The position numbers were made by a program, and so were the translations under genes. The notes beneath the pieces are model-generated. The model did no database searches, had not been told where the DNA came from, and saw nothing but the letters and a program-made list of their open reading frames with translations. Shown piece after piece: positions 8,536 to 16,880 of a stretch of DNA of 35,261 bases. This stretch comes from Bacillota bacterium (GTDB lineage Bacteria; Bacillota; Sulfobacillia; JACIYH01): positions 1 through 35,261 of the forward strand of contig JASEFA010000004.1 in the NCBI GenBank assembly GCA_030019365.1, in the 5' to 3' direction. The stretch's first letter is position 1, and every line of letters begins with the position of its first letter.

Positions 8536-9386
8536 GTGGCGGTAGCTATCGCTGAGGACATCGACCGTGTTCTGGATGAATTCGCGGAAATGTGTCGGGC
8601 ACGTGCGGCGATTCGCCGAGTGGTACGAGCAAAGCTCCGGACCTTTTGACCCGGCGGCGGTCACACCGCTTGACGTGGCTGAGCACAGGCGGTGGCTGCA
8701 AGGTCGCGGACACAAGGCCGCCACGGTGAATCTCGCCCGGGTAGCGCTGGCGAGGTTTTTCTCCTGGGCGGCTGGGGCTGGTTTGAGCTCTCTCAACCCC
8801 GCTGCCGGTGTGAAGAGGGTGCCCGAGCAGGTCCCGGGCCCCAGGTGGCTTGACCGCAGGGCGGTGGGCGCGCTGATGCGGGCGGTCATGGGGTACGGTA
8901 CCGTGCGGGACCGGGTGTTGATCATGCTTTTGCTGCACACCGGCCTGCGCGTGAGCGCGGCCTGCGGGCTGCGGGTAGACGACCGTGGAGCTCAGGGAGC
9001 TGTCGCGCCGGGTGCGGGTAAGGCACGGCAAGGGCCGCAAGTACCGCGAGGTGCCGCTGAACGTGACCATCCGCAAGGTGCTCAAGGAGTACCTGGAGTC
9101 CGGCCATCCGGGTGGCGAGTGGCTGTTCCTGAACCGCTACGGGGAGCGGCTCAACGAGCGTTCCGCGGAGCGGGTGGTGCGGAAGTACGCCCGGCTCGCC
9201 GGCCTGGACCGGGTCACCGTGCATACGCTCAGGCACACGTTCTGCAAGATGCTGGTTGACGCTGGCGAGAGCCTGGACCGGGTGGCAGCGCTGGCGGGGC
9301 ATGCGAGCCTGAACACGATGGCGCGGTATACGAGGCCGTCGTTCAGGGATCTTGAGAGGGCTGTCGGCCGGCTTGCCTGGGCATGA
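8536..9386 (+). pseudogene. Tyrosine recombinase/integrase with two frameshifts
   Basis: A phage-type (XerC/D-like) site-specific recombinase of about 283 residues spread over three successive frames. A strong GGAAGGAGGTGA site precedes the GTG at 8536. The first frame (AVAIAEDIDRVLDEFAEM) passes near 8590 into the second, holding the SAM-like N-terminal core-binding domain (GHVRRFAEWYEQSSG, VNLARVALARFFSWA) and the first catalytic arginine in HTGLRVS. Near 8983 the frame changes again; the third holds the lysine hairpin (GKGRKYREVPL), HTLRHTF (H-x-x-R), GHASLN and the tyrosine in ARYTRPS. All catalytic residues survive. The second shift is an extra C: this copy reads GACGACCGTGGAG where the related copy at 13 kb reads GACGACGTGGAG. 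It is either a recent pseudogene or has sequence errors; programmed shifting is less likely. Confidence 0.85.
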
Positions 9387-9398
9387 TGTATCGACTGT

Positions 9399-9438
9399 GG
9401 GCAGCCGCCCCGTGCAGCGAACATCTGCGGGGCTGCCC
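9399..9438 (+). terminator. Strong hairpin after the recombinase gene
   Basis: GGGCAG (9399-9404) pairs with CTGCCC (9433-9438); inside it CCCC (9408-9411) pairs with GGGG, and GCAG (9414-9417) with CTGC, around a 7-base loop. There is no T-tract after it, so it is a weak intrinsic terminator candidate, or a structural element at the edge of the recombinase gene. Confidence 0.35.
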
Positions 9439-9442
9439 CTGC

Positions 9443-9478
9443 TGCCAGCCCGGCAAGAGAGGAGGTGCCAGCCCGGCA
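9443..9478. repeat. Two 13-bp direct repeats TGCCAGCCCGGCA
   Basis: The identical 13-mer starts at 9443 and again at 9466, a 23-base period. Each copy has imperfect dyad symmetry (TGCC...GGCA). They lie between the recombinase gene and the GH130 gene and could be recombinase arm sites, an operator, or chance in GC-rich DNA. Confidence 0.4.
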
Positions 9479-9520
9479 GACGAAGTACTATTGAGAACCT
9501 TGATCGAGGAGGTTGCCGGG

Positions 9521-10480
9521 ATGTCCGGCCCATGCCGGCTTGACTTTGACCCCACATCTTTGTTCCGAAGGTACGAGGGGAACCCCATTCTGACCCGGCA
9601 CAACTGGCCCTACCCGGCAAATGCAGTCTTCAACCCCGGTGCCGTGGAATGTGGCAGTCAGACAGTCCTCCTGGCCCGGGTTGAAGATTTGAGGGGCTAT
9701 TCCCACCTCACCGTTGCCAGGAGCCCGGACGGGAGGTCCGGCTGGGAGGTGTCCTCCCGGCCAACCCTCGAGCCGGATCCTTCCTATCAGGAAGAACGCT
9801 GGGGGATCGAGGACCCGCGGATAGTGTGGATGGACGAGCTGGAGGAATGTGCGGTGACCTGTGTGTCCTTCTCCAGGGGAGGCCCTGTGGTATCGCTATA
9901 CACCACCAGGGACTTCGAGGAGTTCAGGCGATATGGGCCGCTTCTGCCGCCGGAGGACAAGGATGCTTCTCTCTTCCCAAGACGGGTTAACGGACGGTTC
10001 GTGCTGATACACCGGCCCATCATCAGGGGTGAAGCCCACATCTGGATAGCCTTTTCCCCGGACCTCAAGTACTGGGGGGACCACAGGGTCGTGATACCCG
10101 CCAGGCCGGGTTCCTGGGATGGCTCCAGGGTGGGCCTGGGTCCTCCCCCCATAGAGACGCGCCAGGGCTGGCTGGTGATGTACCACGGAGTGAGGGTGAC
10201 GGCAGCAGGCAGCCTTTACCGGCTGGGCTTGGCCCTGCTGGATCTGGAGGAGCCCTGGAGGGTCCTCCGGAGGAGCGACGAGTGGGTATTCGGCCCCCGT
10301 TACAGTTACGAGCATGTGGGGGACGTGCCGGGTGTGACCTTCCCCACGGGGGCCATCGTTGACGAGACCACCAGGGAACTGAGGATATACTACGGGGCGG
10401 CCGACACCGCGATATGCCTGGCATCCGCCAATATAGACGAGGTGATGGAGTACATGAGGGGGTGTCCGTCCCCCGGGTAG
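9521..10480 (+). CDS. GH130-family glycoside phosphorylase (beta-mannoside type)
   Basis: Cytoplasmic enzyme of 319 residues in the five-bladed propeller family GH130, whose members cleave beta-mannosides with phosphate to give mannose 1-phosphate, or run in reverse. Typical marks: RYEGNPILT near the N-terminus, FNPGAVECG, LLARVEDLRGYSHL, the GIEDPRIVW motif with the conserved Glu-Asp-Pro-Arg, HRPII, the WDGSRVGLGPPPIET stretch, a WLVMYHGV strand, and FPTGAIVDE near the end. The ATG at 9521 is chosen because GAGGAGG lies eight bases upstream; the open frame extends further back without coding character. The GT4 gene follows after 29 bases, so the two are probably cotranscribed. No signal peptide. 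Which mannoside linkage it uses (beta-1,4, beta-1,2 or another) cannot be told from sequence alone. Confidence 0.9.
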   Translation: MSGPCRLDFDPTSLFRRYEGNPILTRHNWPYPANAVFNPGAVECGSQTVLLARVEDLRGYSHLTVARSPDGRSGWEVSSRPTLEPDPSYQEERWGIEDPRIVWMDELEECAVTCVSFSRGGPVVSLYTTRDFEEFRRYGPLLPPEDKDASLFPRRVNGRFVLIHRPIIRGEAHIWIAFSPDLKYWGDHRVVIPARPGSWDGSRVGLGPPPIETRQGWLVMYHGVRVTAAGSLYRLGLALLDLEEPWRVLRRSDEWVFGPRYSYEHVGDVPGVTFPTGAIVDETTRELRIYYGAADTAICLASANIDEVMEYMRGCPSPG

Positions 10481-10509
10481 ACGGAGCGGCCAAGCGAGGA
10501 GGTAGAGCC

Positions 10510-12819
10510 ATGACCAGAGCTCCCAGGGTGGCCATCGTGTCCACGTATCCTCCACGCCAGTGCGGTCTGGCCGTCTTCTCCCAGCACCTGTTCAACAGCC
10601 TTAGGGAGCTCGGGGGGGCCCGTGAGGTGGACGGCCAGCGCCTGCAGGTGGTAGCCATGGATCCCGGGCAGTACCACCGGGACTACGCTCCGGAGGTCCG
10701 CCTCCAGATCAGGGTACACCGTTGGACCGACTACCGCGAGGCCGCCGAGTTCCTGAACCTGTCTCCCGTGGATGTGGTTTCCCTCCAGCATGAGTATGGC
10801 ATCTTCGGAGGGGAGGACGGAAACCTTGTCATCCACCTTCTGAAGGGCATGAAGAAGCCGGTGGTGACCACCCTCCACACGGTGTTAGAGCAGCCCACCC
10901 CGGGCCAGCGGGTCACGCTGAAAACCATCTGCGCCCTCTCCACTGCGGTGGTGGTGCAGGCCGGGAGGGCGGTCGACATGCTGGCAGACGTGTTCGATGT
11001 GCCCAGGGAGAAGATCGTCATGTTCCCCCACGGTGCCCCGGACGTACCCTTTCTGGATCCTGCCTTTTACAAGAAGTGCTGTGGAGCCGAAGGCCGCCGT
11101 GTCCTGCTCACCTTCGGGCTGATGAGTCCTAACAAGGGGATCGAGTACGCCATAGAGGCCGTGGCCCGCCTGGCTGAGGAGTTCCCCGACCTGCTCTACA
11201 TCGTGCTGGGAGCCACTCACCCTGAGGTCAAAAAGCGCCACGGCGAGAGCTACCGCCTCTCCCTTGAGCTGCTGGTGAAGGAGAGGGGCCTCCAGAACAA
11301 CGTGGTGTTCCATAATCGCTTTGTATCCGAAGAACAGCTCCTGGAGTTCCTGGTCTCCGCGGACATCTACCTCACCCCTTACCTGGGCAAGGAGCAGATC
11401 GTTTCGGGTACCCTGGCCTATGCGGTGGCCTGCGGTAAAGCGATTGTCTCCACCCCCTACTGGTACGCGGGGGAAATCCTGGCGGAGGGCCGGGGAGTCC
11501 TGGTCCCGTTCCGGGACCCCGCCGCCATGGCGGATGGCCTGAGGCCGCTCCTCTCAGACCATCTTCTGAGGGACAGGATGCGCAGCAAAGCCTACACCTT
11601 CGGCCGCAGAATGACCTGGCCGGTGGTGGCTGGATCATACATGGAGGCGTTCGTGGACGCCTTCCGGGCATACGGCCCTCAGGCGGCCGAGGCCCGTCGG
11701 TGGGCAAGAGCGACGTATCAGCCTACCCTTCCCGAAGTGAACCTGGGACACCTCAGGACCCTTACCGACGATGTGGGCCTCTTGCAGCACGCCTGCTACT
11801 CAACGCCCCATCGGTTCCATGGCTACTCCACGGATGACAACTCCCGGGCTCTCCTGGTGACCGGCATGAACTGGCAACTCATGGCCGATGAGAGTATCTG
11901 GCCGCTCCTCCGTACCTACACGGCCTTTGTGAACCACGCGGTGGATCCCGAGACGGGCAAGGTCAGGAACTTCATGTCGTATGACCGCAGGTGGCTGGAG
12001 GAGGCAGGTTCCGACGATTGCCACGGGCGGACCCTCTGGGCTCTGGGCCACTGCGTGAACCACATGCCCGTCGAGCCGCTGTTCAGGCTGGCGGCCAGGC
12101 TCTTCAACCGGGTTCGATCACCCGCGGCGGCCATGAGGTCACCCCGGGCCTCTGCCTACGTTGTATTGGGCTGCATCGAGTACCTCCGGCACTTTGCCGG
12201 CGACACCGAGGTCAGGACGCTGGCGATGAGCCAGGCCTCGTGGCTGGCCCACCTCCTGAGGGAGAACTCCACCGGGGACTGGACCTGGTTCGAGGACGCA
12301 GTGACATACGATAACGGGCGTCTTCCGCAAGCGTTGATCGTGGCGGGCTCACACCTGAAGGACGATGGCTTGCTAAGGGACGGGCTCAGGGCGCTGGACT
12401 GGCTTATCAACCTTCAGACAGACCCGGAGGACGGTCACATCTCGCTGGTGGGAACGGACGGATGGTGCCGCAGGGGACAGGAGCGCGCCCGGTTCGACCA
12501 GCAACCCGTTGAGATACCCGCCCTGATGGATGCGTGCTACGAAGCCCTCAGGGCGAGCGGGGAGAAGCGCTGGCTGGCTTCTATGGAGAACTGTTTCTCG
12601 TGGTTTCTGGGAAGGAACGACGTCCACAGTGCCCTGTGCGATCTCAGCACGGGCGGTTGCTTCGACGGCATCCACCACATGGGCGTCAACCAGAACCAGG
12701 GAGGGGAATCTGCCCTCTCGTGGCTGATGTCTCTTCACCGGATGCACCTTGTCCACAACGAGCAGACGCTGAAGGCCACGCCCGGTAAGGACGATGAGGT
12801 TGCGGCTACCACTCGCTGA
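10510..12819 (+). CDS. GT4 glycosyltransferase fused to a toroid-like C-terminal domain
   Basis: A 769-residue two-part protein. Residues 1 to about 400 form a GT-B glycosyltransferase: VAIVSTYPPRQCGLAVFS at the start, the LQHEYGIFGG and TLHTVLEQP segments, LLTFGLMSPNKGIEYAIEA opening the nucleotide-sugar half, and SADIYLTPYLGKEQIVSGTLAYAVACGKAIVST as the E-x7-E-like donor site (contributing E393-like acidic residues, numbering approximate). From about 420 on there is an alpha-helical domain (YSTDDNSRALLV, DDCHGRTLWALG, WTWFEDAVTYDNGRLPQALI, FDQQPVEIPALMDACY) resembling alpha/alpha-toroid carbohydrate enzymes. Start is the ATG at 10510, after AGCGAGGAGGTAGAGCC. It directly follows the GH130 gene; GT4-GH130 pairs recur in bacteria, suggesting joint handling of a mannose-containing glycan. 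Acceptor and product are unknown. Confidence 0.88.
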   Translation: MTRAPRVAIVSTYPPRQCGLAVFSQHLFNSLRELGGAREVDGQRLQVVAMDPGQYHRDYAPEVRLQIRVHRWTDYREAAEFLNLSPVDVVSLQHEYGIFGGEDGNLVIHLLKGMKKPVVTTLHTVLEQPTPGQRVTLKTICALSTAVVVQAGRAVDMLADVFDVPREKIVMFPHGAPDVPFLDPAFYKKCCGAEGRRVLLTFGLMSPNKGIEYAIEAVARLAEEFPDLLYIVLGATHPEVKKRHGESYRLSLELLVKERGLQNNVVFHNRFVSEEQLLEFLVSADIYLTPYLGKEQIVSGTLAYAVACGKAIVSTPYWYAGEILAEGRGVLVPFRDPAAMADGLRPLLSDHLLRDRMRSKAYTFGRRMTWPVVAGSYMEAFVDAFRAYGPQAAEARRWARATYQPTLPEVNLGHLRTLTDDVGLLQHACYSTPHRFHGYSTDDNSRALLVTGMNWQLMADESIWPLLRTYTAFVNHAVDPETGKVRNFMSYDRRWLEEAGSDDCHGRTLWALGHCVNHMPVEPLFRLAARLFNRVRSPAAAMRSPRASAYVVLGCIEYLRHFAGDTEVRTLAMSQASWLAHLLRENSTGDWTWFEDAVTYDNGRLPQALIVAGSHLKDDGLLRDGLRALDWLINLQTDPEDGHISLVGTDGWCRRGQERARFDQQPVEIPALMDACYEALRASGEKRWLASMENCFSWFLGRNDVHSALCDLSTGGCFDGIHHMGVNQNQGGESALSWLMSLHRMHLVHNEQTLKATPGKDDEVAATTR

Positions 12820-13198
12820 ACTTGATGCCCTATGGTTCGGGAATAGAAATCTCAAGTTGCAGCCTCGTCCCGTCCCACCGGGGAATTCGCCGCGCAATTC
12901 GGACCCGGCTCGAGTCCCTTTTGGGGGCAGTCCGGTCGCGGGCGTTGTCCGGACTGTCTTTCGGGTTTTATCACTAACTACGGGGACTGTGTGATGCCGG
13001 ATCGGGCCGCGACCGGGTGCCAGTGGCTGTTCCCGGCACCCGCTCCGTGACATGAGGCTTTAGGCGCAATTTCTGGAGACACCGATGGTATCAAGCTTGT
13101 GAGAGCCCAAACTGAACATCGGCCTTGAAATGATGCGGGTTTGCAAGGACATTCTTCATTAGGGACCCCGCGTCGGTGGCGGAATTGGGATTTCATAC
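12820..13198. other. Gene-free stretch between the GT4 gene and the recombinase remnant
   Basis: No gene seen in either strand. It holds the terminator-like hairpin at 12926-12958 and a second 8-bp hairpin (CGGGTGCC at 13014-13021, GGCACCCG at 13035-13042). Base composition is slightly lower in GC than the flanking genes, as expected for non-coding DNA. Confidence 0.5.
12926..12958 (+). terminator. Possible intrinsic terminator after the GT4 gene
   Basis: CAGTCCGG (12928-12935) pairs perfectly with CCGGACTG (12949-12956) around a 13-base loop, extendable by two pairs including a wobble. It is followed by TCTTTCGGGTTTTA, a weak T-rich tail. Confidence 0.4.
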
Positions 13199-13375
13199 GT
13201 GAAGATCCTGCACACCGGCCTGCGGGTGGACGACGTGGAGCTGCGGGAGCGTTCTGGTCGGGTGCGGGTGAGGCATGGGAAGGGTGGTAAGTACCGTGAG
13301 GTACCGCTGAACGTGACGGTACGGAAGGTCCTCTTCCTTGCTGTTAACAGGAGAAGCCGGGAACGCGATTTGTGA
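13199..13375 (+). pseudogene. Deleted remnant of a tyrosine recombinase
   Basis: A 58-codon open stretch reads LHTGLRV, then DDVELRE, RVRVRHGKGGKYREVPLNV and RKVL. This is the same catalytic-arginine-to-lysine-hairpin section as 8937-9083 in the recombinase upstream, at roughly four in five matching bases by eye. Relative to that copy it lacks 24 bases (SAACGLRV) between two short CTGCGGGT-type repeats, consistent with slippage deletion, and homology ends abruptly after AAGGTCCT near 13333. The histidine and tyrosine half is absent. It has no convincing start and is not functional. It confirms the correct frame of the upstream copy around its second frameshift. Confidence 0.8.
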
Positions 13376-13651
13376 GGGCCCGAAGTGGGGAGTCGTCCGG
13401 TCATCCACAGAATCTACACAATCCGCAGGGTCAGGGGACGATGGTAGATGACGGGGTGCGGGGTGGTTCCCCGCGGTCCGTTGGTGGTATTGCTACGGCG
13501 TAGGCAGGGGGCGCGGGCGTGGGCTCGCTTGCTGCCACGCGACAATCCGCTCGGCTGGGTCGGTCGTGCTCTGTCGTGATGAGGAGGCGGCTTGCCCGTC
13601 TGGCGGATGTCGCTGCTCGGCCTCAGCAGCTTGACATAGGAGGAGCCTTGT

Positions 13652-13939
13652 GTGGCCGCTGCAGCAGAAGTGGTTTCGCTGGCCAAGGTCTTGGCCCGTG
13701 CAGCCACGCGTTTGGTGCGGGGAAATGAGGCTTTGGTGGCGAGGTACGACCGGGAGGCCGACGTGCTTTATGTGAGCGTCGGTGCGCAGGAGGAAGCCGG
13801 CGATGCGGAATTGACCGACGAAGACATTGTGCTCAGGCGGCGGGCGGGGAAGCTGGTCGGGTTTTCCCAGTCGTTTCGGGCTGGAGCCGGAGAAGTAGTC
13901 TCCTCCCGCCCCCAAGGGGCGGGAGGAGACTGCCTGTGA
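13652..13939 (+). CDS. DUF2283 domain protein
   Basis: Small protein of 95 residues; no activity is established for the family. The DUF2283 core is ARYDREADVLYVSVGA, then the ELTDEDIVLRRR strand-turn and GKLVGF, at residues 30 to about 75. Full-length members run about 60-80 residues, so the N-terminal helix (VVSLAKVLARAATRLVRG) and the tail are extra. The GTG at 13652 is chosen because TAGGAGGAG lies seven bases upstream; TTG at 13648 and GTG at 13650 are alternative starts in other frames. The last 14 or so codons run through a perfect hairpin and look like read-through of a structural element rather than protein. DUF2283 genes often lie near toxin-antitoxin or mobile genes; none is adjacent here except recombinase debris. 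Confidence 0.75.
   Translation: MAAAAEVVSLAKVLARAATRLVRGNEALVARYDREADVLYVSVGAQEEAGDAELTDEDIVLRRRAGKLVGFSQSFRAGAGEVVSSRPQGAGGDCL
13897..13931. repeat. Perfect 16-bp inverted repeat with 3-base loop
   Basis: AGTCTCCTCCCGCCCC (13897-13912) pairs with GGGGCGGGAGGAGACT (13916-13931) around CAA. It overlaps the 3' end of the DUF2283 gene. There is no T-tract, so it is not a standard terminator. Hairpins like this occur at ends of IS200/IS605-type elements and as dispersed palindromes; no transposase is next to it. Confidence 0.75.
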
Positions 13940-14341
13940 CAATTCGTGCCCCGTTGTCCTTCTGTTTGCCATAAAGAATGCTTCTTAGCCGACGCTTCTC
14001 GGACTTGCCCCATGAAGTTGTCGGTCCTGCGGCATATCCGCGTGGAAAAACGTGAGCCGTTACCGGTATCCGAGTCTACCGTAACGTATACAGCGGGGCG
14101 GCGGGACCTAGACGTCAAGGTCGTGCGCCGGAAGGATGTAGGGTTTCTGCCCGCGAAGGAAAAAGGTGCCAGGTCGCTGGGCTTAATCGTGCGCAGCCGG
14201 CATACTGTTAAGGCGGTCCGTTTTTCAGGGCTCACTGGCGTCCCCGTCGGCCGAAGCTTTGGGTGGTGCGCTATTATCGTCATGAATCATCCGGAGAACG
14301 GTGCCCGGGCGATCAGCCTGGTGTGACGGAGGTGGGGAGGA
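13940..14341. other. Stretch with no convincing gene
   Basis: An open frame from an ATG at 14012 to 14326 could encode 104 residues (MKLSVLRHIRVEKREPLPVS...), but it has no ribosome-binding site and no family I recognise, so I do not call it. GGAGGTGGGGAGGA at 14328-14341 is the ribosome-binding site of the next gene. Confidence 0.4.
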
Positions 14342-16567
14342 GTGAGCCGGAAGAGTTCAATTGTGCGGTGGCTGCTGATTGGGGGCCTGGCGTGCTGGGC
14401 AGGCCTTTTTTCTGCGTTGGCTGGCCCGCAGCGGGTTCTGGCTGGCGCCGTGCCGACGCAGGCAATGGAAATCAGGTTCACCATCGGGGAGAGGCGGTAT
14501 TTCGTTAACAGTGGAGAGCGGCTCATGGATGCCTCGCCGTTCGTCAAAGAAGACCGGACCTATGTGCCGGTTAGATATCTGGCTGAGCCTATGGGTGCTC
14601 TGGTGGAATGGGAGGGTACCCTGCAGCGTGTCACTCTTACGTTTCCTGGCAAGAGGGTGGAGCTTTTCATAGGCAGGCCCGTCGTGGTGGTGAATGGCGA
14701 AGAAAAGCCCATCCCGGTGGCCCCCCTGCTGAAGGAGGGCCGAACCTACCTGCCGGCAAGGTTTGTGGCCGAGGCGTTCGGGTACAAGGTGGATTGGGAA
14801 CCCCGTACGCACACCGTTGTCATCTCAAGGGCGGACTGGGCCAACCCATACAGCCTCTGGGTTTTCGATCAACCACCGCTCGAGTACCTGAAGGAGGTGG
14901 GCGCCACTGGTACGGCCTGGTCGGTGTTCTTTTGGGGCCGCAATCCTGAAGATGAAGCTTACGTCCGGCAGCTCCATGGGGCTGGTTACCGCGTGCTCTC
15001 CAACCTCCCCAGTGACCAAGGCCCACAGTGGCTCAGCGAGGAAGGCTGGAAGGGACTTGACCCAGCGCTCATCGAGGCGGGAGCCTGCCGGAGAAACGAT
15101 GGTTCTATCGTCTATTTCGACCTCGGCAGCGACAGAATAAGGTCTGCCTACATGGATCATAACAGCCCCGCCTGGCAAAACTACCTCGAGACCATGGTCA
15201 GGGAGCACATCGAGGGCGGCGCCGATGGCATCCTGATCGACGGGCTGCAGGGGCCGGCGGTAAGCGTTTTCTACGGGGGCAATTTCTCCCGGGATACCAT
15301 GGCCGGTTTCAGAGATCATCTGGCCCGGAAATTCTCTCCGGACGTCCTCATGGCCAAATTCGGCATTGGCGACATCAACGACTTCGATTACGGGCGTTAC
15401 CTAGCTGCCAAAGGGATCAAGTCCGCCTATGACGACCCCAACCCCGAGCTTCTCCAGGAGTATCTCCGTTTCATGTACGCCAGCCGCATCTCGTATCTCC
15501 AAAGACTGGTGGGGCAGGCCAAAGAGCAGGCAGGACCCAACCTGATGATCGCGGGCAACGCCTACCAGTTCGGCCCGAGCTACCAACCCATCCTGCCCCT
15601 CCTCGACCTCGTCGTCTCCGAGCTGCCCATGGGGACTTTACCGGAGGGAAAGCAGGCCGGCTTGTATCTTCTGGCCAAGTCCATCATCGGTCCCAAGCCT
15701 ATGGTCGGGTTCCCGGATATTTACACCCTGGCAACCCTCTCCCCTCAAGACTACGGCCTGTGGCGTCACTGGCTGGCGGAAGCCCTCTCCTGCGGGGGGA
15801 CCTTTATGGTGCCTCACAACGCCTTCACCATGGGCGGGGGCAGTTTCACCTTGCCGGCCGGAGAAATCGCCCCGTACACGCGTTTCTTGCGGGCGCACCC
15901 GGAGGTGTACACGGCGGAGGCCAAGAGTTTGGCCAGGGTGGCCGTGCTCTACGATCTGGGCTCGACCCTGTTTGACTGGAATGCCTGGCAAAGCTACCTG
16001 GACTTGACAAAGGCGATGCAGGAGCAGCACGTCCCTTACGATGTGTTATTCCTCGGCGATGGTGAGTTGGCTGCTGGGGGGGTGTCGGGGGAGGATCTGC
16101 AGCGGTATTCGGCCGTGGTGGTTCCTCCACTGCACAAGTGCCTTGCTGCCGGAGAAAGCCTCCCGGCTTATGCGTCTTCCGGTGGAAAGATCCTGCGGGT
16201 ACAGCCCGGCACCATCGGCCAGGTCGGCCTGCTCTTGCGGCAGATGGGGGTTAACCCCGGGCTGGAGACCGATGCCCGGCCGTCCCTTGGCGTGTTCCCC
16301 TATGTTACACCCTGGGGCGGGGTTGTCCATCTCGTCAACTATGCCTACGACTATGCGCGACACGATTTTCAGCCCCAAACCAACATCACGCTGAAGGTGA
16401 TGGTGCCTGCTGGTGCGGATGTTTCGGGGATGACCCTGAAGCTGATGACCCCCGACGGGAAAGATGGACCAACGGAGACAGTCCTGCCCTGGAAGCTCGA
16501 GGGTGGCACGATTGCCTTCACGGTGCCGGAGGTGCGCTGTTACGCGGTAGTGGCGCTTGGAAGGTAG
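14342..16567 (+). CDS. Secreted stalk-domain protein with glycosidase-like barrel
   Basis: A 741-residue exported protein. Residues 1-35 form a signal peptide (KSSIVRWLLIGGLACWAGLF, likely cleaved after VLAGA). Residues 40-165 hold two copies of the copper-amine-oxidase N-terminal-type stalk domain: the pairs SPFVKEDRTYVPVRYLAE and PLLKEGRTYLPARFVAE, each ending in a VTLTF/VVIS strand. Residues 170 to about 530 resemble a TIM-barrel glycoside hydrolase (GATGTAWSVFFWG, IEGGADGILIDGLQG, NLMIAGNAYQFG, VSELPMG). The rest resembles a beta-galactosidase trimerisation-like domain (VAVLYDLGSTLFDWNAW, YSAVVVPPL) plus a beta-sandwich tail. The acidic residues at IDG and SELP would be catalytic candidates, unproven. 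The GTG at 14342 directly follows GGAGGTGGGGAGGA. The substrate is presumably a wall or environmental polysaccharide. Confidence 0.8.
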   Translation: MSRKSSIVRWLLIGGLACWAGLFSALAGPQRVLAGAVPTQAMEIRFTIGERRYFVNSGERLMDASPFVKEDRTYVPVRYLAEPMGALVEWEGTLQRVTLTFPGKRVELFIGRPVVVVNGEEKPIPVAPLLKEGRTYLPARFVAEAFGYKVDWEPRTHTVVISRADWANPYSLWVFDQPPLEYLKEVGATGTAWSVFFWGRNPEDEAYVRQLHGAGYRVLSNLPSDQGPQWLSEEGWKGLDPALIEAGACRRNDGSIVYFDLGSDRIRSAYMDHNSPAWQNYLETMVREHIEGGADGILIDGLQGPAVSVFYGGNFSRDTMAGFRDHLARKFSPDVLMAKFGIGDINDFDYGRYLAAKGIKSAYDDPNPELLQEYLRFMYASRISYLQRLVGQAKEQAGPNLMIAGNAYQFGPSYQPILPLLDLVVSELPMGTLPEGKQAGLYLLAKSIIGPKPMVGFPDIYTLATLSPQDYGLWRHWLAEALSCGGTFMVPHNAFTMGGGSFTLPAGEIAPYTRFLRAHPEVYTAEAKSLARVAVLYDLGSTLFDWNAWQSYLDLTKAMQEQHVPYDVLFLGDGELAAGGVSGEDLQRYSAVVVPPLHKCLAAGESLPAYASSGGKILRVQPGTIGQVGLLLRQMGVNPGLETDARPSLGVFPYVTPWGGVVHLVNYAYDYARHDFQPQTNITLKVMVPAGADVSGMTLKLMTPDGKDGPTETVLPWKLEGGTIAFTVPEVRCYAVVALGR

Positions 16568-16627
16568 CTGCGCGGCGCAGGTTAGGGTGTCCGTGCCGGG
16601 CAAAATTGTTGCCAGCTATGTGGGGGC

Positions 16628-16876
16628 TCAAGGCACCTTGTACGGCACTTCCAGGCGTTCGGTGACGGGAAGAGGGGGTCTGCGAACCGTATTAACGGCG
16701 GTGGCTAGCGTTGGTAACAACGGGCTGCCGTCCAGCGCAGTTACCATGGCTTCTTCTATTTGCAGAGCCCTCGACTGCGCCGCGAACACGCAGCCCAGCG
16801 GCACGGGTTCCGTGAAAACAATGTGAGGAGGGCGCGGCAATGGAACTAGCTTGGGTTCCAGTTGGTGCACCTTCAT
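16628..16876 (-). CDS. Small protein downstream of the istA remnant, unrecognised
   Basis: An 82-residue minus-strand frame beginning MKVHQLEPKLVPLPRPPH. AAGGAGAG stands eight bases before its ATG at 16876, and the istA remnant ends four bases upstream, so it occupies the slot where istB would lie. It bears no resemblance to IstB (no P-loop, far too short). It is proline-rich at the start and has a central AAQSRALQIEEAMVTALDG helix. No family is recognised. It may be a passenger or the remains of a host gene restarted behind the IS fragment. The good ribosome-binding site is the only positive evidence that it is expressed. Confidence 0.45.
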   Translation of the reverse strand: MKVHQLEPKLVPLPRPPHIVFTEPVPLGCVFAAQSRALQIEEAMVTALDGSPLLPTLATAVNTVRRPPLPVTERLEVPYKVP

Positions 16877-16880
16877 GCTC

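Noticed and set aside
7909-8940. 343-codon minus-strand open frame taken as one protein
   Set aside because: It crosses from antisense of the recombinase into the SPASM remnant; only the part below about 8430 has family resemblance.
14012-14326. 104-codon plus-strand open frame starting MKLSVLRHIRVEK
   Set aside because: No ribosome-binding site, no family, and it lies between debris and a gene with an excellent start signal; mentioned in the gap entry only.
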